A DNA stretch of 64,000 nt, from NCBI GenBank assembly GCA_037179385.1, contig CM074179.1, forward strand, positions 9,238,001-9,302,000, given 5' to 3'. A program made the position numbers and the translations under genes. This DNA is from Holothuria scabra. Its lineage: Eukaryota; Echinodermata; Holothuroidea; Aspidochirotida; Holothuriidae. Below are positions 51,280 to 60,795 of this stretch, piece after piece; within the stretch, counting starts at the first letter, position 1, and every line of letters starts with the position of its first letter. The notes below the pieces were generated by a model. It saw only the letters and a program-made list of their open reading frames with translations, was not told where the DNA came from and did not search any database.

Positions 51280-52600
51280 TTATTTCCTTCTCGGAATCTT
51301 CATACGATCTGCTAAGTGATGAGAAATGCTATTCCTGACTGTCTGAGGAATTGCGATTTTCAAATTTTCAGACCGCTCCGCGCTGACCGATTGTGGAGCT
51401 CCCCTCAGATAGTATTTCAGACATAGACGTACGAGACGGGGAGGCAGGGAAAGATCTCCCACCCAAAATATAGCAAAATCTAAAATTCGGGCAGGATTTT
51501 GGACAAATTTTGGACAGCCAATTGAGATTCAAAACTCTTTTTTTAGAAAACTCCTGCGCGTGCACGAAATTTTGAAAAAGATATGCCTGAAAAAAACGTC
51601 ATAACTGAGGTAAAATGTTCATATAAATTCAACAAGGTTCCAAAAAGTTGCTGTACACATTCGGGCAGCGAAAAGAGCTAGGCTATTATTCGTAATTCTT
51701 ATTTCAAAGAGGGTCTATTTTACAGCCAAATGACCGAAATGGTAGAATATCGAAATTCTTACAAGCATTTGCCGGAAAAGAGTTAGAGTATTATAGCCAG
51801 AGTAACACATTTACGAAAAATCAAAGAGATAAAAAATCGTGATACACCTGGAAAGCCTGTGGCTTAAAAGAAACAGTTATTCTATAGCCTGTTTTTGTGT
51901 TTAAATCTTCTTATGCAACATAATTCTTGAAAAGGCCAATTATTTTAATACCTTCAAATATTTGCCCGAAAAAAGAGAAAAAGTAAAATTTATTTGGCAA
52001 TAAAAATGATGACAAAGATTCGCTACACATTCGGGTAACTTGTGAATTTTTTTTTTCCTCCGACCCACTTCACACTGGTAGTCTGGAACAATCTTTGCCC
52101 GAAATGGTTAAATACCCAGGTCGAAGGTTGAAAAAAGCTCTAGAATGTTTTCAGTTGCCAAACTAATTAACCCTACACACGAAACTCGGGCAACGGCACC
52201 AGTAATAAAAATCGTGTCTATTTCGTGGCTGCTTTTCAATAACATAATGAACAATGTAAGCATGTCTAAGCAAAAGTCTTCCTGAAAATTCACTTAAACC
52301 TACCTTGTAACATGACATTTTTCAGAAGGTGTTACTAATAGTTCTGGCTTTGGAAAATAAAAAATTTCGGAAATTTGCCTATAGTGACACCATGTTGTCA
52401 ACTGCACTGTGACTTTCCGGGCCAACTCTTTTTTCATGTAATTCCGAATTCTCTTCAATGTTAGCTCCATTTTTGTAACTATTTGTTTCAAAAAATGCAC
52501 AATTTTGCGCACGCTTCGCTCGCAACAGTCTAGAGTTATTACTGCAGTAGTATTCCTTCATTAATTTCCGAACTCTCGAAATGACAAAATCAACACATCC
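51280..52600 (+). repeat. Unclassified interspersed repeat, copy 2
   Basis: Shares with 6340-7990 the core GCGATTTTCAAATTTTCAGACCGCTCCGCGC, the AAATTCGGGCAGGATTTTGG start and the CCCGAAATGGTTAAATACCC...GAAGGTTGAAAAA block. Recurrent ATTCGGGCA motifs. No protein recognised. Confidence 0.5.
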
Positions 52601-52824
52601 TCAAGTGATATCGGCAACTACAATAATACTTTCAAGAATTTACCATTAGTAAATTCCAAATTATCTCCAATATAAGCTCTTTCCCATCAAAATGATGTCG
52701 GATAGCCTCAATTTGTATGCCTTAGATAACACTGTGTAGAAGCAAGGATCTTAGGTCGCCGTGCAATCTCATACTTGCCAAATTCTTCAGTAATTTCCGA
52801 ACAATCTTGTAGGGAAAACAACTG

Positions 52825-52915
52825 CAGTGAGTCACAACTGGAAAAGTCCGTGGCCGGCTTGACTTGAACCTATCAGTTGGAAAATGGACTGTAAAACTCC
52901 ATCTTATTATCTAAC
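52825..52915 (+). mobile_element. SINE tail fragment
   Basis: GAGTCACAACTGGAAAAG, GGCCGGCTTGACTTGAACC and TTGGAAAATGGACTGTAAAA match the 3' part of the window's tRNA-Glu SINE family. Confidence 0.65.
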
Positions 52916-54460
52916 GTAAGGACTACACTAGTGACATAGATAGCGAGTAAGGTTCTGGTGGAGTTGGTGTCCGGCACAGGTAGGATTTGGTCAAATATTC
53001 TCTCACATATTGGTCCCTGGGTAGGACTTTAAAGGGAAATATTGCGTTTGTTTAGCAAGAAAATTTTATCCTTTTAAAACCAATATTTATCAGCAAAGAG
53101 TGATAAATAATTAAAAAAGAAGACAGTTTCGTAGCTTTTTTTCAAGAAATAAGTTTCCCTCAGATAGAAATTCAGTTGTTTGTTGCTCAAGAATAATTTG
53201 TTCACCCCAAACTTCAAAAATTTTAAAAGATGCAACTTCCATAATTCTTCTTGTGCATAATATTTTGAGGACATGAAGCTATTGCTGGGGTTTATTGTTG
53301 AGACCGAATGATTTGATAATGGACTACAGCTATTTACTTTTAGTGCTATATTGGAGCATTTAACACGCAATATTTCCCTTTAAACCGCAAACGGTTGTGG
53401 AATTTGTTCAAACGTGAGGTTTAAAAATAAGGTTACCTTTTTCCACAACTAAATCTCCGTGCACCCTTGTACAAGTTCGACCAGTACTTGTTCAGTGCCT
53501 TTGTCATGTTTCCCACAATTTATGACACTATATTACACATTAGTGTTGGTGTGTCCTTAAGCCCTATGCAACTTGTCATGCTCTCCAGCCTGGGGCGTCT
53601 ATCTGGTTTGTGTATGGAGGGGGGGGGGGGGATGGGGTTGTTAAACGGCTAAAACCCCACATCTTGTGTCGCGGACCGAGATCGGGAACAAGCAATCAAC
53701 CCAGACGAACGCAAGCGCACACACATACACTCATAGTAAACAAACATGCAAACGCATCACCAGTGATGGGCATACGCACGAAACATAGATAGATAGAGCA
53801 TTATCGTTGGAGTGGCTACCACAAGCAAGCGCACCACCAGTGACGGGCATAAACACGAATCAAAGACAGATGAAGCATTAAAGTTGAAGTTGCTCATATT
53901 GTCGTTTTTCGACCCCTAAAGTCACATGCAGTACGATAATTTTTAATCGAAGCCACAGCTTCGATTGTAGGAATTGCTCGTTCAGTCACGTGTTTTCGTG
54001 CCTTCGCAAGCGGTCGGTGCGGATGAATATTAAATCATGTTCCGTTTGGATTCATATTGCAATCTCGAGCTGTTCGTTCGTACAATGGGCTGCGCAGTCA
54101 TGTTAAGTTGTTCTGTAGGGGGATTTTTCAACAAAGTTTAACTATTTCTATATAAGGGGATTTGCTCGAACAACTCCTGTATAGTAAGGTGGTAATGTGC
54201 AAATAAAGAAGTAGTTCCACATTCAACGGTATTGTTCTGCATTGAAGGCTTCCTCTCTGGTTGAAAAAAGGTGTAAATATAGTTTGAAAACAATTTATAC
54301 CGTTCAGGGATTTCAAAATAAATTTTAAAGGTTACATTTTCCAACATAGGACAACTTTGTTTTGTCGGAACTGTTTCATGAAGCAACTTCATCGACGACC
54401 AACTTGCCATCGCATAGAGCAGCTGGTAGTATTAGTGTACTGTACTGTACCCCGTCATTG

Positions 54461-54682
54461 CTATAGAGGCTTTTCACATGACGTCATAATACTCTCCGGC
54501 GGCCATGTTGGAGTACATGTAACTACGTAGTAAACCATACGGGAAGCGCTTGCTCGTTGAATTTGTAAACACCACGCATATCACAGTGCACACTGTGCAG
54601 CGCGTTCGGCACAAATCCACGTGTATTTGGCATGAATGTCCTCCAGCATGGCGGTTCCATGACGTAATTGCAAAGCCTCTAT
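54461..54682. mobile_element. Palindromic MITE carrying TGACGTCA
   Basis: Left arm CTATAGAGGCTTTTCACATG with ACGTCAT and GGCGGCCATGTTGGAG. Right arm holds their inverted forms (CTCCAGCATGGCGG, CATGACGTAATTGCAAAG, CCTCTATTGC). About 60-bp arms. Confidence 0.6.
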
Positions 54683-54966
54683 TGCGACGATTGCGACCGA
54701 TTGTGACCAAGGCCAGTCGCCAAGTTCAAGGTAATTTGCCATTGATTCCATACCGTGTGTGGATTGTAAATCGCTTCTTCTTTATTGTATTTTTAATTTT
54801 GGTTTTAGTTTGTCAACTTAAACGGAGAACAACCTACCCACGGTATATAAAACTTGTCGTAGTCTTGCCCAAACACAGTAAGGCTAGGTAGGCCAAGTTA
54901 TACTATAGCCGAACGTTACACAACAAAACAACGCTAACATCAGTGTTACTGTTACTAGTGTTAGGC

Positions 54967-56866
54967 GGTAGCCGGTCGTTTCGCCCCCTTGCCAGTTCGC
55001 CCCCAACCAGTGGCGTCACCAGACATTTCATTCTGGGGGGGGGGGCACTGAGGCGGCACAACGATTTTATGGGGGGGGCATTGCTAGACTCCACTCATGG
55101 CGTCGGAGGCGCCACCGAGCGCGAAGCGCGAGGCTCAACGGGTGGGGTCCAGGGGCCCGCCTTAGGGCCCCTGGTGGGGTCCAGGGGCAAAGCCCCGGTG
55201 GGGGTCCAGGGGGCGAAGCCCCCTTAAGCTCCTGGGTTTTAGCGTGTTTGTGAGGTATTAAAGACGTTATTTAAGGGTAATTTTATTGACTTAACACTGG
55301 TCTAAAAGTTACCTCCAGGGTAACTTTCAAGTAGCCTAAGACTTTCGGTAAAAAACCACTGATTCAACTACCAAGAGCAGATCCGGCTGACACTTTAAAA
55401 AAGGGGTAGATGATCTATAGAAAGAAAGCCGATGGGCAATTCAATGTTAGTCTTAGTGGGGGTCCAGGGGGCGAAGCCCCTGGAAGCTCCTGGGTCTTTA
55501 GCGTGTTTGTAAGGTTTTAAAGTTGTTTTTTAAAAGGGTTGTTTTAACATTGGCCTAAAAAATTACAGGGCAATTTCGAGTAAGATTTTATTTTTGGTAA
55601 CAACACAAACGTTAGTGAAACTACTCTCAAGAGCGTATCAGGCTGACAATTTGAGGAAGGTGAGCTGCACCGTGACTATAAAGAGAAAGAAAGGCAGTTG
55701 ATGGTCAATTAGATGTGATCCTCTGAAGGAAAAATGTAGGCTTAATCCTGCTTGAAGGGTTACCTGAGCTGTGCGCCACCTCCAATTGACGTAGTCGGAA
55801 GTGTGAAGAAAATTTTGAAAAAATGTAACCCCTCAGACAGCCGGAAATGACATTGCCAAGGTTTTTTGGGGGATATTTTCATTTGGAAAACATGAAAATC
55901 TACTGCCTTTTCTTTTCAACAGAGGAATCGAATCCTAAAAAATTCATAGTCACACTCTGACTACAGAAGACATATTTTTTTTGGAAAATCTCAAATCTCA
56001 GTTGGGGGGGGGGCACACGGGGGGAACACGATTTTCAGGAAGGCACGTGCCCCCTGGCCCCCTTGGTGACGCCACTGCCCCCAACCAGTTCGCCCCCTAA
56101 ATACCAGTTCGCCCCCAAGCATTAACCAGTTCGCCCCCTTAGACCTGTCAGTTCGCCCCCAAAGACCTACCGGTTCGCCCCTAATCTTTCTGAAGCAGAT
56201 CACTTTACAACAAGTGAATGTTTAGAACAAACGATGTCAACGAAGTGAAGTTTCTTATTAAATTCTCTTTCAGGATGAGATGGAGTTCATTTTTAAAGGT
56301 GAAACAAGTTGTTCATATGTACTAAGTCATAAAGTTACCGTACGCGCAATTGCTGAGTGTTAATTGTGTTGATAGTACTGATGTAACCTTACCCTTTCTA
56401 TCTGCGTTTTCGTTACTACATCGTTCATGTACTTCTTTGTGTAAACGTTTTTTGGTTCTAGGCCTATTTATAATTTCCAATAAATGGCGCAAAAATCGAA
56501 AATGGTTTTAAAAAAATGCTAGCTTACTTGCTTGTGAAACTTAATTCTGGACGTGCAAGAGAATACCAGGTCTACTTAACATATGACTGGTTAGTGCGTC
56601 AGACAGCGCACCCCCTACCCTTACTTGACTTGGGTTTTGTCACATTCTTGCCAACAGTCGTAACTTTTTGAAAATAACTGTTATTACAACTACAAAACTG
56701 CATTTAAAGTCAGTTTATTCGATGTCATACTCATAAGTATTTGGAGGCGAAACGACCTCTTTGGGGGCGAAACGACCTCCACTACGGGGCGAACTGGCAA
56801 GGGGGCGAAACGACCGGGGCGAACTGGTGGGGGCGAACTGGCAAGGGGGCGAAACGACCGGTAACC
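54967..56866. mobile_element. Foldback element with CAGTTCGCCCCC arrays and 9-bp target duplication
   Basis: Flanked by exact GTGTTAGGC direct repeats (54958-54966, 56867-56875). Inverted ends GGTAGCCGGTCGTTTCGCC and GGCGAAACGACCGGTAACC continue into a perfect inverted match of more than 30 bp. Next to both ends are tandem or inverted arrays of CAGTTCGCCCCC and GGGGGCGAAACGACC units. Without the nested element at 55008-56077 it would be about 0.82 kb. A 9-bp duplication is typical of Mutator-like elements, but no transposase is present. Confidence 0.85.
55008..56077. mobile_element. Nonautonomous hAT-type element, 1070 bp, nested
   Basis: Termini CAGTGGCGTCACCA and TTGGTGACGCCACTG, flanked by exact CCCCCAAC 8-mers (55000-55007, 56078-56085) that belong to the CAGTTCGCCCCC array of the host element. 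The interior has two GGGGTCCAGG-GGCGAAGCCCC hairpin modules and a minus-strand copy of the dispersed core (55760-55855). Confidence 0.9.
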
Positions 56867-57499
56867 GTGTTAGGCATGTCCTAGTACGAAAGGTGCTCCC
56901 AGCGTAGACTCTGCAGCTAGTTTGCTGTAGGCTAAAGGTTATTACAGGATAGTCAAGGAAGTCCAGGGTCGATAATTTTGCGTAGTGTAAGGCCTGCGTC
57001 ATCACCAATAGTGTATCACACAGTGTGACTCTGAGACAAAGTTCAACGAGCAAAGACTTCAGGGAAACTTATAAAAGTAGGCCTAACACCCATGCAGGTT
57101 GGGTTAACTGAATAGCTTATCCATGTCGTTACGTGCAGGTGATTGAATATTTGGGTTGCCATTAACTGAGGAGGCCCCATTACAACTTACAAGCCTAACT
57201 TAACTGTAACAGCAGCCTAGTAGACCTGGGCCCTAGGTGGTTACTGATATTGGTAAGGTTTGGCACCAGTTACTTTCCCCTCCCTACAAAACATTTTTCT
57301 CCCCGCAAAACATTTCTTTCCTCTGCTAACAGTTATTGGGGCAAATAATCAAAACATCTGAGACTCATTTTTAGTTTGGAATGATGTGATACTGATATCT
57401 TTGAGTCATTCATGATTCTTTAACAATTTTTGTTTAGACTTTGTACAATGTAAATCAACATAGCCAGCAATTCTTATTGATGTAACTAGCCTAAGTCTT

Positions 57500-58674
57500 C
57501 AGCCTGTCAAAGCTAAGGTTCAAGAATTTGAGGCATATACATAACTTCAAAACAGTGTTACACAACAGGTTTATTTTAAAAAGTGTTTTGCACATACAGC
57601 ACAATACAGTATTGTGGGTAAGAAATATGCTCTAATACGTAACTTCACAAGTCTCACTTACAGTGTTACACAACAAGTTTGTTAAAAGTGTTTTGCACAC
57701 AATAGAGTATTGTCAGTCCTACATACCCTCAACAAAATAAACAAGCCAAATAGTCATTGCACTCTTCGCAGTTCAGTTACTTACACAGTAAAGTGCTGTC
57801 AGTGATATACGTACCACAACATCAACAACCCATACCCACATCACTCTTTATTGAACATTCAGTAAACTCAGGACTTCGAACTTTTGCAATCAATAAATAC
57901 ATTAAGGCTTTGTTTTGTCTGTCATGCTCCCATTTTTAGTTACACTGCAGTGAAAAAATATAGCAAGCTGTGCTTAAGCCTGTGTGTAAGGTATCAAAAG
58001 CAAAGTGCTAGTCCAGGACTGCTCTAAAAAGTACAGAATAAGTAGCTCAACATTAAACCACTTCACAAATTTTTACATGAATGTGTGAGCCCTTTGTACT
58101 AACTGAAACTGTTTATGTTCAGATTTATGCCATTTCCTTCACTTTTGAACCTCTTTATCCGGTTGTTTCCATATTGGTTTCCTACTTGTTGATCTCGTTG
58201 TTTCCTTATTCTTAATCCGGTTGTTTCCATGTTGTTTCCTCATTCTTGATCCAGTTGTTTCCATATTGTTTGCAAATTCTTCAGTTGTTGTTTTTTTCAA
58301 CACTGGACTGTTTATATGCTGACCTTGCTGTTTCCTTCTGTTTCCATCTAGTTGTTCCAATTGCTTCCAAACTGTTCAGTTTGTTCATACTGTTCCCAAT
58401 TTCCAATGACATACTGATATCAATGAATCTGCTGTCTCTTCTTTAATATATATTCTGTACCACACTGAAGTCTATCCTCATTTTGGCTGTTAGTCACAAC
58501 TCCACTCATACTTCCTTTCACTTGCAATACTTGATTAAACATTACTGCTGTATTTTGGATGAAAGTGGTGATTTCAGCTTAATTTTTGTATGCCTAGCTA
58601 ATAGAGTCTCTTGGGGCAAAACTCTGAAACTTATACATGAACATTTTCTTACATTAAATTAGGTCATTTGTCTG
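57500..58674 (+). repeat. Helitron upstream region with local repeats
   Basis: A duplicated block (ACAGTGTTACACAACA, AAAGTGTTTTGCACA) occurs at about 57550-57620 and 57660-57720. A degenerate TTGTTTCC-based minisatellite (GGTTGTTTCCATATTG, unit about 30-50 bp) spans 58150-58380. No supported gene; the 5' TC terminus of the Helitron could not be placed. Confidence 0.5.
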
Positions 58675-58686
58675 TTGCCATTCAAG

Positions 58687-60795
58687 ATGCTTATTGCAAC
58701 AGGTTCATTCCATCAGGACTCCTCTATATTCTCACCAGAAACAAGAGGTAAGCAGTGTCTTACCAATGCTCTTATGTTCCTATCACACTGTAACATCAGT
58801 TCTCCAAGATCATACCAGTCTCTTGAACTAGACTTCATCTTAACTGTAGGAGACAGTATGTACTCTTTGCTACAATCAGTGCTTATGCAACAATCTCAGT
58901 GGTTACATTTCAGTCAGTTGCCCAAATACTTTTCAGTTTCTGGGTATAGTTTTCATAACAACTTTTCTTTTTTGTACTCAGGGTTAGTCAAACCAAACAC
59001 ATTACACATTCCTGACAATCTCAATACTTACGTATTAAGAGAAGCATTACAACAAGCATTCCAGGACATTGCAACATGTGCCATTTTGATCTTTAGTGGT
59101 AATACTTTTGCAATATATAGAGAGAGTTTGTCTTCAGCATATTACATGTTCACTCCTGACAGTAGGAATTTATCAGGCCTTCCAGTTGTCAATGGCAACA
59201 GCATCTTTCTACAATTTCAATCTCTAGACCATCTGGTTGTGCATATTGAAATGTTGACAAGCTGTCTTACAAACAGCAGTGGTCCAGTTCAGTTTGATCT
59301 TTATTCTACTAAGGTGAAAATAATCAAAATGACAACTTTCAAAAGGTTACCAGAAGAGCACCGCTGGTGTGTAATAAAAGAAATGATTGCTAGTCCATTT
59401 CCTTCCTGCAGTCAGAAATCCTCAAATCCCAACGCTATTAATGACCAAGATAATACTTACTCAGACGTGACAAAATCACAGACCACAGCAGAATATGAGT
59501 TCCAATCAGATAATTCATGCATGAATGTCACAGCAAAAGAAAGAAACAACTCAACTTCAAGTCCCAACAATGTCCAAAATTTAAAATTTCCAACAACTCC
59601 ACTTGCTTGTGCATCATTAAATAGGCCTGGCAATATTGTCATTACAACTGGTTCATTTCACCAAGGGTCTTCAGTTTTCTCGCAAAACACAAGAGGTCGA
59701 CAGTGTATGGCAAATTCTCTCATCTTCTTGTCACTTTGTCAAATAAGTCCTCCACAAAGATACCTTTCCTCAGAGCTAGATCATATCCTTATCCAAGGGG
59801 ACAAAATGTACTCCTTGATACAGCCACATCATCAACAACAACATCATTGGCTGTATTTTACTCAGTTACCAAAATACTATTCATTTGATGATCTCAGTTT
59901 CCGTAACAAAATTTTTCGGTCTTACTCAGGACTTGTTAGCCCATACAAATCAAACAAACCAGACAATATTAGTACACACACTCTACTATGTGCATTGGAG
60001 CAAGCATTCCAAATCCATACATGTGCCATTTTGGTCGCAAATGGCAATGCCATTGCCATATATAAGGATTGCTTGGCCTCATCATTCTACCTGTTTGATT
60101 CTCATAGTAGGAATTCAAAGGGCCTTCCAGTAATGGATGGCAAGAGCATTCTCCTAAAATTTCATTCCTTGCATACTCTCATTGTGCATGTTCGGACCTT
60201 GGCAATTTCAATTGCTGGATCTAATAGTCCTGTCCAGTTTGATCTACATTCAACGAAAGTAAAGCCAATCAAAGAGAGTACATTCAAGAGGTTGCCAAAA
60301 AATACCAAATGGTGTGTGATGAGCATGACAACTAATGTCCTCAGTTCAAGAGGTGAAAGTATGCCAAGTAACATTCTTGCAAACTGTGTTCCACCTGCCT
60401 CTTGTGAACATTATGTTCCTCTTGAAATTGAACCATATGTCAACCAACCAAATGATCCTCCCACCATTGCCACGGAAAATGGCCCACATCAACCAAATGT
60501 CTCTTCTGCAAAACATGGAACAAAACCTGCAGACCGCACATTTACATTTTGTTCTCCGGCTTCAAGCACAGTGCAGGTAAACAATACTTTAATCTCACAT
60601 TTCAAGAAGTTATGTGAGGAAAAGCCAGTATTTGTTTGTTGCATTTGCAATCGACTACTCTTTAAGAATGGCGTAAAAAAGTTTCACCAAACCAGGTATG
60701 AGATGTCATTTGTCACCCAATTTTTGCAAACACCCCCACACCTTCCTCTCAAAGTGATAAATGTATTTGCCACTGCTGTGATAGAACACTTTTGA
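58687..60795 (+). CDS. Helitron N-terminal ORF with two tandem herpes-tegument/C76-type cysteine protease-like domains
   Basis: 702 codons from the first ATG (an in-frame stop lies upstream at 58660). Domain 1 (about residues 3-230) and domain 2 (about 318-545) are clear repeats of each other: TGSFHQ, SRGxQC-like TRG(K/R)QC, then VQFDL(Y/H)STKVK and TFKRLP. Gln10 and Cys24, and Gln326 and Cys340, have the spacing of the oxyanion Gln and nucleophile Cys of the herpesvirus tegument deubiquitinase fold. The closing Asp-x-His is D519-L-H521 in domain 2 but D204-L-Y206 in domain 1, so domain 1 probably lacks its catalytic His. A Cys cluster (C651, C652, C654) begins a zinc-knuckle region continued in another frame downstream. 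Proteases fused to animal Helitrons are known; assignment to this family is from motif spacing, not a search. An OTU-like protease is the main alternative. Confidence 0.75.
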   Translation: MLIATGSFHQDSSIFSPETRGKQCLTNALMFLSHCNISSPRSYQSLELDFILTVGDSMYSLLQSVLMQQSQWLHFSQLPKYFSVSGYSFHNNFSFLYSGLVKPNTLHIPDNLNTYVLREALQQAFQDIATCAILIFSGNTFAIYRESLSSAYYMFTPDSRNLSGLPVVNGNSIFLQFQSLDHLVVHIEMLTSCLTNSSGPVQFDLYSTKVKIIKMTTFKRLPEEHRWCVIKEMIASPFPSCSQKSSNPNAINDQDNTYSDVTKSQTTAEYEFQSDNSCMNVTAKERNNSTSSPNNVQNLKFPTTPLACASLNRPGNIVITTGSFHQGSSVFSQNTRGRQCMANSLIFLSLCQISPPQRYLSSELDHILIQGDKMYSLIQPHHQQQHHWLYFTQLPKYYSFDDLSFRNKIFRSYSGLVSPYKSNKPDNISTHTLLCALEQAFQIHTCAILVANGNAIAIYKDCLASSFYLFDSHSRNSKGLPVMDGKSILLKFHSLHTLIVHVRTLAISIAGSNSPVQFDLHSTKVKPIKESTFKRLPKNTKWCVMSMTTNVLSSRGESMPSNILANCVPPASCEHYVPLEIEPYVNQPNDPPTIATENGPHQPNVSSAKHGTKPADRTFTFCSPASSTVQVNNTLISHFKKLCEEKPVFVCCICNRLLFKNGVKKFHQTRYEMSFVTQFLQTPPHLPLKVINVFATAVIEHF

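Noticed and set aside
58139..58360. 73-residue minus-strand ORF rich in Asn/Lys/Gln
   Set aside because: It is the reverse translation of the TTGTTTCC minisatellite.
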